The notes under the pieces were generated by a model. It had not been told where the DNA came from and did no database searches. It saw nothing but the letters and a program-made list of their open reading frames with translations. DNA of 20,047 nucleotides from CAYUIS01 sp964444825 (GTDB lineage Bacteria > Chloroflexota > Anaerolineae > B4-G1): assembly GCA_964444825.1 (NCBI GenBank), contig CAYUIS010000095.1, positions 1 to 20,047 of the forward strand, read 5' to 3'. Positions 13,891 through 20,047 of the stretch are shown piece after piece. Position 1 is the first letter of the stretch. Each line of letters starts with the position of its first letter. A program made the translations under genes and the position numbers.

Positions 13891-13899
13891 ATTGTAGCA
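13891..13899 (-). promoter_or_regulatory. Extended -10 promoter of metG
   Basis: The minus strand carries TGCTACAAT (TG-N-TACAAT), an extended -10. The best -35 at 17 bp is TTTTCG, a poor match, so recognition probably relies on the TG extension. Confidence 0.6.
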
Positions 13900-13918
13900 C
13901 ATGGTAAGACAAACGAAA

Positions 13919-13939
13919 ACCGCCAGCGAGGCTGGCGGT
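13919..13939 (-). terminator. Intrinsic terminator after rpoD
   Basis: ACCGCCAGC and GCTGGCGGT form a perfect 9-bp stem with a 3-nt loop, followed on the minus strand by TTTCGTTTG. It lies about 135 bp past the rpoD stop and just before the metG promoter. A second small hairpin (13997-14014, CCTGCC/GGCAGG) lies between and has no T-run. Nothing else is evident in this gap. Confidence 0.75.
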
Positions 13940-14075
13940 GTGTTGCCGTGAGGCCGGAAATGCGCAACGGCCTATCGCGAGCGGGGAGCCTCCACTCCTG
14001 CCCGCCACGGCAGGCTATACATCATCATAGCGAGACGAAACCGTATCACATCCATCATACTAGTCCAAGTATACA

Positions 14076-15236
14076 CTAACTAAGGTAATCCCGCAACTGA
14101 CGGCTGCGGCAGGGATGGCGCAGCCGTCGCAGTGCGCGGCCTTCGATCTGACGGATGCGCTCTCTGGTAAGCCCGAACTTGCGGCCAACCTCCTCCAGCG
14201 TGTGCATGCGGCCATTGTTGAGCCCAAAGCGCAGCCGCAGGATGCGCGCTTCTCGGGGGTTCAATGTGCCCAACATCTCTTCGATCTTTTCGCCGAGCAG
14301 GTACCGGTAGACCGTCTGCGTCGGCGTTGGAGACGAGTCGTCTTCGATAAAACTCCCCAGTTCGCTGTCTTCTTCCTCCCCCACAGGTTGTTCCAGGCTT
14401 AATGGTCGCCAAGAGACCCTAAGCATCCACTGCACCTTGCGCGGCTCCATATCCATCACATCCGCGATTTCCTCGGGCGTTGGTCGACGTCCGTGCTCTT
14501 GCTCAAGCTCCCGAGCGGTGTTGTAGAGCCGTCGGATCCGGTCAGACATATGCACCGGCACACGAATGGTGCGGCCCTGGTCGGCTATCGCCCGTGTGAT
14601 CGTCTGCCTGATCCACCACGTGGCGTAAGTGCTGAAGCGATAGCCACGGGTATAGTCAAACTTTTCGACCGCTTTCATCAAACCCAGGTTGCCTTCCTGG
14701 ATCAGATCCAGAAAGGGCACACCGCGTCCCATGTATTTCTTGGCGATGCTGACCACCAACCTGGTGTTGGCCTTGATCAGGTGCTCCCGGGCAGCCAGTC
14801 CTTCCTCGATCTGTCGCTGCAGCTCCTGGCGTCTCACGGGGTCAGATCCGTCGTTGTCCAGTGTCCTTTGGGCGCCACGTCCTGCCTCTAGCGCCTTGGC
14901 CAGTCGGATCTCCTCCTCGATCCTCAGCAACGGTACCCGGGCCATCTCTCGAAGATACAGGCCTATGGTGTCATCGCTGGCGATCCCGCTCAGGTCATAG
15001 TCTCCATCATCAATGGCTGGATATTCATCGATCCCTGGATCTGTCTCGTGCACCTCCCCGGTCTCAACATCGACTTTTTCATCAAACACTTCGATTCCTG
15101 CACTATGCAACAAGATAAAGACTTCTTCGAGTTGATCAAGGGTTTCCTCGGCTTCGGGCAATAGATCCAGGATATCGTCCGTGGTCAGATAGCCCTGAAT
15201 CTCCGCCCTGTCCAGTAGCTCCCCAACTGCGTTCAT
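14076..15236 (-). CDS. rpoD: Primary sigma factor (sigma-70 family, RpoD/SigA)
   Basis: The 386-aa housekeeping sigma subunit of RNA polymerase. A short acidic region 1.1 (about 1-85) precedes region 1.2 (DTIGLYLREMARVPLL, 89-104). Region 2 (NTRLVVSIAKKY; DLIQEGNLGLMKAVEKFD at 177-194; RFSTYATWWIRQ at 200-211) contains the -10-binding aromatic residues. Region 3 follows, and then region 4.2 (HTLEEVGRKFGLTRERIRQIE, 345-365) for -35 recognition. The small non-conserved insert between 1.2 and 2.1 (about 118-145) is like that of SigA and unlike the long proteobacterial one. Its Shine-Dalgarno GGAG is within the last codons of the upstream DUF177 gene, 5 nt away, so the two are coupled. Promoters found elsewhere in the window fit this sigma class. 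Confidence 0.96.
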   Translation of the reverse strand: MNAVGELLDRAEIQGYLTTDDILDLLPEAEETLDQLEEVFILLHSAGIEVFDEKVDVETGEVHETDPGIDEYPAIDDGDYDLSGIASDDTIGLYLREMARVPLLRIEEEIRLAKALEAGRGAQRTLDNDGSDPVRRQELQRQIEEGLAAREHLIKANTRLVVSIAKKYMGRGVPFLDLIQEGNLGLMKAVEKFDYTRGYRFSTYATWWIRQTITRAIADQGRTIRVPVHMSDRIRRLYNTARELEQEHGRRPTPEEIADVMDMEPRKVQWMLRVSWRPLSLEQPVGEEEDSELGSFIEDDSSPTPTQTVYRYLLGEKIEEMLGTLNPREARILRLRFGLNNGRMHTLEEVGRKFGLTRERIRQIEGRALRRLRHPCRSRQLRDYLS

Positions 15237-15241
15237 AGGTT

Positions 15242-15733
15242 CTACTCCATCAGGTCCTTCAACAGTGCCAATCGCGGATCAATCTTTTGCTGACCGCAAC
15301 TACATAGCCCCAGGTTGCGGTTCTCGCCACATTGTGGACATAGCCCTTGGCAGTCGGGGCGACAGAGAGGTTTCATAGGTATGGCTATCCAAGCTTGCTC
15401 GCGCATTAGCGGCGCTAGATCAAGCCACCCGTCATCACTCACTTTGTAGGTGGCGTTGAGTTTGGAGCCTGCTCCTGGTATTCGAAACGTCTCTTCGAGT
15501 TCGAGCACAACAGGGAGGTCAAACGACTCCAGACATCGGACGCATTCCAGTATCAACTGCGATTCGACAGCGCCTTGGACCAGCAAGCCATCTTGCACGC
15601 GAATCGCACGGAGGGTGCCACGGAGGTAGCATACTTGAAGATCGCCAAGATTCTTGGGCCCCGTGTTCACGTCCAGGGTTAGCGACGTGCCAAGTCGGGC
15701 CTTGAAAAGAGATGATACGTCGGAGCGAATCAT
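15242..15733 (-). CDS. DUF177/YceD-family protein
   Basis: A 163-aa protein of the YceD/DUF177 family, linked in other bacteria to 23S rRNA accumulation and usually encoded just before rpmF (ribosomal protein L32). The core has the CVRC pair (Cys64/67) and LELEETF (about 77-83). A cysteine-rich C-terminus (Cys124, 128, 132, 135, 144, 146: CRPDCQGLCPQCG) probably binds zinc. Here the next gene is rpoD, 5 nt downstream; no rpmF is present. The ATG start matches the family N-terminus but has no Shine-Dalgarno within 15 nt; a GGGGAGG lies about 45 nt upstream and a small hairpin (15751-15763) in between. It is transcribed from a strong promoter together with rpoD. Confidence 0.88.
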   Translation of the reverse strand: MIRSDVSSLFKARLGTSLTLDVNTGPKNLGDLQVCYLRGTLRAIRVQDGLLVQGAVESQLILECVRCLESFDLPVVLELEETFRIPGAGSKLNATYKVSDDGWLDLAPLMREQAWIAIPMKPLCRPDCQGLCPQCGENRNLGLCSCGQQKIDPRLALLKDLME

Positions 15734-15825
15734 GACAGTAAGCTAAAGAGGGTCTCCAAGACCGCTTTCTGGTGCCTCCCCGATGCCCGACTTGACGAGG
15801 CTTTCAGTGGCTCACGGTTGAGAGT

Positions 15826-15854
15826 ATTATAGCACAATCACCCCCCATAGTCAA
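15826..15854 (-). promoter_or_regulatory. Promoter of the DUF177-rpoD operon
   Basis: TTGACT (15849-15854), 17 bp, then a perfect TATAAT (15826-15831) with the extended TGC before it, on the minus strand. This is one of the strongest promoters in the window and would make rpoD autoregulated by its own sigma class. The predicted leader is about 90 nt. Confidence 0.85.
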
Positions 15855-15972
15855 GATTTCTTATTTATAGTATACATAAAATGGTATAAAAACCGTCAGA
15901 ATGCCGGTATCCCAGGGCGATTGCCAAAATGCATAGTCTGTGTTAATGTTTTGGGTATTGGGAGGAATTGCT

Positions 15973-16563
15973 GTGAAATTGCTGATCGCGACTCAGAATC
16001 AGGGCAAAGCGCGCGAGTTCCGCCGCCTGCTTTCGTCTCTTGGCGCGGAACTCTGCTTCCCATCCGACCTGGGCTTGGAGCTGGAGGTTTTAGAGGATGG
16101 CGCCGCTTATGTCGATAACGCTCGTAAAAAGGCAGAGGCTTTTGCACGTGCCTCCGGTCTACTGACCCTGGCTGACGATTCAGGACTGGAAGTGGACGCC
16201 CTCGATGGTGCCCCGGGTGTTCGTTCCGCCCGGTATGCCGAAGGTCACGACGGTGATCGAGTCACAGTGCTGCTGACACAGCTCCTTGATGTACCTTGGG
16301 AGCAGCGCACGGCGCGGTTCCGCTGCGTGGTTGTGATTATCACACCAGAGGGTGAGTCGTATACCACAGAAGGTGTCTGTGAGGGTCGAGTTGCTCAGGA
16401 GCCAGCCGGAGAGGGGGGATTTGGATACGATCCAGTCTTTTACCTGGCCCGTTATGGTTGTACGATGGCACAACTGCCTCAAGAGGAAAAGAATCGCATT
16501 AGCCATCGTGGCCGAGCTGTCGAGGCGGCACTGCCCATACTTGGCCGCCTGATGGTTGAGTAA
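15973..16563 (+). CDS. rdgB: XTP/dITP diphosphatase (RdgB/HAM1 family)
   Basis: The 196-aa house-cleaning enzyme hydrolyses non-canonical purine triphosphates (XTP, ITP, dITP) to monophosphate and pyrophosphate, preventing their incorporation. Signature residues are ATQNQGKAREFR (6-17), ADDSGLEVDALDGAPGVRSARY (68-89) with catalytic Asp69, EGGFGYDPVF (147-156), and SHRGRA (177-182). The start is GTG, chosen because GGAGG lies 7 nt upstream and the family N-terminus begins here. It is divergent from the DUF177 operon; the 239-bp gap between them is AT-rich with several weak -10-like sites, and I cannot pick one promoter. Typical length, nothing missing. Confidence 0.96.
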   Translation: MKLLIATQNQGKAREFRRLLSSLGAELCFPSDLGLELEVLEDGAAYVDNARKKAEAFARASGLLTLADDSGLEVDALDGAPGVRSARYAEGHDGDRVTVLLTQLLDVPWEQRTARFRCVVVIITPEGESYTTEGVCEGRVAQEPAGEGGFGYDPVFYLARYGCTMAQLPQEEKNRISHRGRAVEAALPILGRLMVE

Positions 16564-16645
16564 CTCTGGCTAGCACCAACTAGCGGCATGGTTTGCGGCA
16601 GAATCCAGCAACATCTGCATGCGCGGGACCATAGTGGCCCCAGGT

Positions 16646-16674
16646 TTGTCATCCTCCCTCTTTGATGTTATAAT
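16646..16674 (+). promoter_or_regulatory. Promoter of the LysM-M23 gene pair
   Basis: TTGTCA (16646-16651), 17 bp, then a perfect TATAAT (16669-16674). The start near 16681 gives a leader of about 40 nt before the first LysM-M23 gene. The second gene follows after only 21 nt and has no promoter of its own. Confidence 0.8.
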
Positions 16675-16722
16675 CATGGGTGAGGCTGGCGACAACTGTT
16701 GCACAACCTCAGGTAGAATCTA

Positions 16723-17943
16723 ATGAAAGATACATCTCTCGCGAGCTCTAATGACAGGGAGCGCGACACAGCAACTATTACCCCTCCTAGCCCACGTCCC
16801 TTTTTCTTACGCTTCGTGGCTGGGTGTATGGTGGCGGTGTGGCGCATGGGTGTGGATTGGCGTACTAAACGGCCCTTCCTTACTCGCGTCACGGCCCATA
16901 TTAGCATCCTTGCCCTTACGCTGATCACTGTGGGGCTCAGTGGAATAGCGATCCCCACACCACAGGCAGCAGTAGGTAGGTCACCGGATGTTGACGTGTC
17001 CCGCGTCGAATCGGTTGCTTCCTCGGAGCAGGAAGCGACTCCACCGCCATCTATCGATCTCACTACGGACACAATCTATCACCTTGACGCAGATACGGTC
17101 TCTCGGGTGCCTATTCCACATACGAACATCCCGGATCGCCTTCGGGCAGGGACCGTCACCTACGTTGTTCAGCCTGGGGACACGATCTTTGACATTGCCG
17201 CTCAGTTTGGTCTATCCCCAGAGACTGTTGTCTGGAGTAACCGTGAGGCCCTTCAGGATGCTCCCTGGCTGATTCAGCTTGGGCTTGAGCTTTTTATTCC
17301 TCCTGTGGACGGCATATACCATACTGTCCTCGCGGGCGAGACCGTGGACAGTATCGCATTCGACTATGGCCTGGAACCAGCGGTCTTGTACAACGAGTGG
17401 AACAGTCTTGCAGATGGTGGCCGACTACGTGAGGGGCAGTTGTTGGTTGTGCCTGGGGGAGAGGGAGAGGAAATCACCTGGGCGCCACCGCAGTCCGAAT
17501 ACGCTGTGGCCGGTGCATCCTATAGCTATGGGATCTGCAGCGGTGTGTCCTTCACCGGCCCTGGTGCTAACGGCTGGTTCACCCTTCCGACAGGCAATTC
17601 TCGGGTCTCGGGATGGTACTTCCGAGATCCACGCAACCCAGGGCACATTGGGCTCGACTATGCTTGCCGGATGGGCGATCCTCTATATGCGGCAGACAAC
17701 GGAGTGGTCACCATAGCGGGATGGAACGGTGGTTACGGTATCTTGGTCGAGCTCAATCACGGCAACGGCTTTGTCACTCGGTATGGTCACTTTAGTGAAA
17801 TCATCGTGGGATGCGGTGAACCGGTCTACCAGGGCCAGTTGCTTGGCTACTGCGGCAGCACCGGCTGGTCTTCCGGTGCCCATCTCCACTTTGAAGTCCG
17901 CCACAACGGCGTGCCCCAGGATCCCCAGATCTACCTCCCGTGA
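16723..17943 (+). CDS. Membrane-anchored LysM-LysM-M23 peptidase-family protein 1
   Basis: A 406-aa envelope protein. A cytoplasmic N-terminus (about 1-57) is followed by one membrane segment (59-78, signal-anchor), a low-complexity stalk (80-140), two LysM peptidoglycan-binding repeats (about 146-193 and 198-244), and a C-terminal M23 (LytM-type) domain (about 305-405). The zinc ligands are all there: His308 and Asp312 in HIGLD, and His389 in HLH with the catalytic His387; His356 in the GHF segment also fits. It should therefore be an active endopeptidase cutting peptidoglycan cross-bridges, rather than a degenerate activator. Cysteines at 272, 315, 364 and 377 may form disulfides outside the cell. 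A tandem paralogue follows. Confidence 0.92.
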   Translation: MKDTSLASSNDRERDTATITPPSPRPFFLRFVAGCMVAVWRMGVDWRTKRPFLTRVTAHISILALTLITVGLSGIAIPTPQAAVGRSPDVDVSRVESVASSEQEATPPPSIDLTTDTIYHLDADTVSRVPIPHTNIPDRLRAGTVTYVVQPGDTIFDIAAQFGLSPETVVWSNREALQDAPWLIQLGLELFIPPVDGIYHTVLAGETVDSIAFDYGLEPAVLYNEWNSLADGGRLREGQLLVVPGGEGEEITWAPPQSEYAVAGASYSYGICSGVSFTGPGANGWFTLPTGNSRVSGWYFRDPRNPGHIGLDYACRMGDPLYAADNGVVTIAGWNGGYGILVELNHGNGFVTRYGHFSEIIVGCGEPVYQGQLLGYCGSTGWSSGAHLHFEVRHNGVPQDPQIYLP

Positions 17944-17964
17944 TTCGGAAGCCCCAACCTGTGA

Positions 17965-19149
17965 GTGATGGAGACGATGCAATTGCTGCGGCGTAAACTT
18001 GAGTCTTCCAAGGCGGAGAGCGAGAGCCCTCTTAATCGCTGGCTGGAGAACAGCATTCCGCGTGCCTTTGCCTGGTTTGCCACCACTCTGTACGGCCTGA
18101 CGGGCGATTTCCGGAGTTGGTTGCCGTTGCTCATGCGTGCCAGTGCCCATTTGATGGTCATTCTCGTGGCGATAGGGGCTATTGGATTGAGCGGCATTGA
18201 GTGGCCAGCAAAAGCAGCTTCCACTTTGAGCACAAGTGCTATGCCGGTGTCCGCTGGGGATGGCAAAGACGCGCGAGTGGCGAATCAGGTAGTGGTCGAA
18301 CTGAAAGGGCAAAATGGTGCGCCTCCTGCTTCCAGTATCAATCGTGCGATGCAACCCATTGTGCGGATTGCCCAGCCATACACCGTTATCCCTGAGCGTC
18401 CGCGTCTTGGAATAATCACCTATACTGTACAGGCAGGGGATACGGTCCAGGCCATTGCTGATCTATTCCACCTGCAGGCTACCACCATCATGTGGGCGGA
18501 TTCGGGCATTGAAGACGCCCCGGACCTTTTACGGATTGGTCAGACAGTCAATATCCTACCCGTCGATGGGGTGTATCACCAGGTCGCTGACGGTGACTCG
18601 TTGGAGTCAATCGCTGAGGCGTACCAGGTGACCCCTGAGGTCATCGCTACCTGCGAGTACAACTCTCTGCAACCTCCGAACTATGCGATTGTGCCGGGAA
18701 TGTATGTCATCGTGCCTGGAGGAGAGAAGCCGTACGTACCCAAGGTTGTCACCACGTACACAGGCTCGGTGCCCGAGGGGGCGCGTGGCACAGGGCGGTT
18801 CCAGTGGCCAGTGCTGGGCAGAATCACTCAGGGGTATTGGTATGGCCATCGTGCGATTGATGTGGGCGCTCCAACTGGCAGCGCGGTGGTGGCAGCCGAT
18901 GGCGGGTTCGTCAGTTTCGCCGGCTGGACCGATGTGGGCTATGGTTATCTAATAGTGATCGACCACGCCAACGGCTTTGCCACCTACTATGCTCACCTGA
19001 GCAACATATACGTCTCCTCAGGCCAAGGGGTCGAACGTGGTCAGGTCATTGGTGCGGTCGGCAGCACTGGGTGGTCTACCGGCCCACACCTACACTTTGA
19101 GGTGCGATACTACGACGCACAGCATAACCCGCGGGTATACCTGCCCTAG
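17965..19149 (+). CDS. Membrane-anchored LysM-LysM-M23 peptidase-family protein 2
   Basis: A 394-aa paralogue of the preceding gene with the same layout: N-terminal cytoplasmic part, one membrane segment (about 61-78, the same VGLSGI/IGLSGI exit), stalk, LysM at about 152-199 and 204-251, and M23 domain (about 278-393) with His295, Asp299, His375 and His377 intact. The extracellular cysteines of the first copy are absent. Start choice is uncertain between GTG 17965, ATG 17968 and ATG 17977; no strong Shine-Dalgarno is visible and the gene may depend on read-through from its neighbour 21 nt upstream. It is probably involved in cell-wall remodelling during growth or division. Confidence 0.92.
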   Translation: MMETMQLLRRKLESSKAESESPLNRWLENSIPRAFAWFATTLYGLTGDFRSWLPLLMRASAHLMVILVAIGAIGLSGIEWPAKAASTLSTSAMPVSAGDGKDARVANQVVVELKGQNGAPPASSINRAMQPIVRIAQPYTVIPERPRLGIITYTVQAGDTVQAIADLFHLQATTIMWADSGIEDAPDLLRIGQTVNILPVDGVYHQVADGDSLESIAEAYQVTPEVIATCEYNSLQPPNYAIVPGMYVIVPGGEKPYVPKVVTTYTGSVPEGARGTGRFQWPVLGRITQGYWYGHRAIDVGAPTGSAVVAADGGFVSFAGWTDVGYGYLIVIDHANGFATYYAHLSNIYVSSGQGVERGQVIGAVGSTGWSTGPHLHFEVRYYDAQHNPRVYLP

Positions 19150-19183
19150 TCGGCAGTCTGGCAAACTGACCGTAGGTGATACG

Positions 19184-19208
19184 AAAGCCAGCCCCGCCAG
19201 CTGGCTTT
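19184..19208. terminator. Bidirectional terminator between the LysM-M23 pair and rny
   Basis: AAAGCCAGC (19184-19192) and GCTGGCTTT (19200-19208) form a perfect 9-bp stem with a 7-nt loop between convergent genes. T-runs flank it on the plus strand (TTTTCC) and within the stem on the minus strand. Confidence 0.78.
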
Positions 19209-19216
19209 TCCGTTAA

Positions 19217-20047
19217 CTATTTTGCCAGCTCCTCCGCCCGAAGCTCGCGGATTACGGTCACCTTGATCTGCCCTGGGTACTCCATACCCTCCTCGATTTT
19301 GCCAGCGATGTCCTTGGAGAGCTGTATCGTCGCCAGGTCGTCGATCTCGTTGGGCTTGACGACGATTCGAATCTCGCGGCCAGCCTGGATGGCGTAGGCT
19401 TCTGCCACGCCGTCGAAGGAATTGGCGATTTCCTCCAAGGTGTGGATACGCTTGAGATACAACTCCAGACTCTCGCGGCGTGCCCCGGGTCTAGCTCCAG
19501 AGATGGCGTCGGCTGCCTCGATGATGATCGCTTCGAGCGAAGTTGGTTCGGTCTCGTGATGATGAGACTCGATGCAGTTGACCACCTTTTCTGGGATTTT
19601 GTAGCGGCGGCAGATTTCGGCCCCGATCCTGGCATGAGTTCCTTCTGTCTCAAAGTCTACAGCTTTGCCGATGTCGTGTAGCAGCCCTGCCATACGAGCC
19701 ATCTTCGCGTTGGCTCCAAGTTCCTCGGCCAACATGCCCGACAACTTGGCTACCTCCATTGAGTGTGCGTGTTGGTTCTGTCCGTAGCTCGTGCGGAACT
19801 TGAGCCGTCCCAACAGCTTGATGATCTCGGAGTGTAGCCCAGGAACGCCGACCTCATAGGCCGCTCGTTCGCCCTCCTCGCGGATGGTGCGCTCGACTTC
19901 CTTCCCACTGTCGGCAATGATCTGCTCGATGCGGGCCGGGTGGATGCGCCCATCCACCACCAACCGCTCCATCGCCCGGCGGGCGATCTCACGCCGCACC
20001 GGGTCGAAGCATGAGATGGTGACTGCCTCAGGTGTGTCATCTACCAC
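19217..20047 (-). CDS. rny: Ribonuclease Y, C-terminal part (5' end beyond right edge)
   Basis: 276 codons up to the stop are visible. RNase Y is the membrane-anchored endoribonuclease that starts mRNA decay in bacteria lacking RNase E. The visible part begins at VDDTPEAVTIS, the end of the KH RNA-binding domain, and carries the family-typical FDPVRREIARRAMERL, the HD catalytic domain (NQHAHSMEVAKLSG; LLHDIGKAVDFETEGTHA; ESHHHETEP), EAADAISGARPGARRE, and the C-terminal QIKVTVIRE end. The N-terminal membrane helix, coiled coil and most of the KH domain lie outside the window. It is not a pseudogene as far as can be seen, because the truncation coincides with the window edge. Confidence 0.96.
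   Translation of the reverse strand: MVDDTPEAVTISCFDPVRREIARRAMERLVVDGRIHPARIEQIIADSGKEVERTIREEGERAAYEVGVPGLHSEIIKLLGRLKFRTSYGQNQHAHSMEVAKLSGMLAEELGANAKMARMAGLLHDIGKAVDFETEGTHARIGAEICRRYKIPEKVVNCIESHHHETEPTSLEAIIIEAADAISGARPGARRESLELYLKRIHTLEEIANSFDGVAEAYAIQAGREIRIVVKPNEIDDLATIQLSKDIAGKIEEGMEYPGQIKVTVIRELRAEELAK

Noticed and set aside
13862..14008. N-terminal extension of MetRS by 49 codons
   Set aside because: The extension covers the metG promoter and the rpoD terminator; AGGAGG before the ATG at 13861 and the family N-terminus set the start.
13997..14014. Small hairpin CCTGCC/GGCAGG as the rpoD terminator
   Set aside because: It has only 6 bp and no T-run; the hairpin at 13919-13939 with TTTCGTTTG is the better terminator.
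15841..15972. A specific rdgB promoter in the AT-rich gap
   Set aside because: Several overlapping weak candidates (for example TTGCCA with TAATGT) exist and none stands out.

Overview
The window is about 20 kb of a tightly packed bacterial chromosome with moderately high GC. It most resembles a Chloroflexota (Anaerolineae-like) genome. That assignment is an inference from the gene mix: T-box-controlled threonyl-tRNA synthetase, a SpoVS homologue outside a sporulation cluster, a jelly-roll lipoprotein, LysM/M23 envelope proteins, and a citryl-CoA lyase/CoA-ligase operon. No rRNA, insertion sequence, phage gene or CRISPR array is visible.

Left part (1-4360), almost all on the minus strand. 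thrS lacks the TGS domain and is preceded by a T-box leader with a near-consensus sigma-70 promoter. It is followed at the left edge by three exact-period 35-bp repeats and a Shine-Dalgarno for a gene outside the window. Upstream lie two OmpR-type response regulators, each with its own promoter and no kinase beside them, and then tRNA-Val(GAC). The tRNA promoter and the holB promoter on the opposite strand appear to share one palindromic -35 hexamer, each with a 16-bp spacer. The holB start codon sits so close to its -10 box that the mRNA should be leaderless or nearly so.

Middle (4360-11350). holB (DNA polymerase III delta') converges on spoVS across a long perfect hairpin. Next is a five-gene minus-strand operon, in transcription order: a SucC-like ATP-grasp CoA-ligase beta subunit with a fused C-terminal 2x[4Fe-4S] ferredoxin-like domain, a SucD-like alpha subunit, a 258-aa citryl-CoA lyase-type protein, a small nitroreductase, and a UbiD-family (prenylated-FMN) decarboxylase overlapping it by 4 nt. 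The first three together look like a split, ATP-citrate-lyase-like module. The set as a whole suggests a redox-linked carboxylate activation, cleavage and decarboxylation pathway with an unknown substrate. It is the best candidate here for something undescribed.

Right part (11350-20047). A putative lipoprotein follows metG. The primary sigma factor rpoD is co-transcribed behind a DUF177/YceD protein from a strong promoter, without the usual rpmF between them. On the plus strand come rdgB (XTP/dITP diphosphatase) and two tandem paralogous membrane-anchored LysM-LysM-M23 proteins. These converge through a bidirectional terminator on rny (RNase Y), whose N-terminal part lies beyond the right edge. 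Overall it is a housekeeping region (translation, transcription, replication, RNA decay, cell wall) with one unusual metabolic operon inserted.
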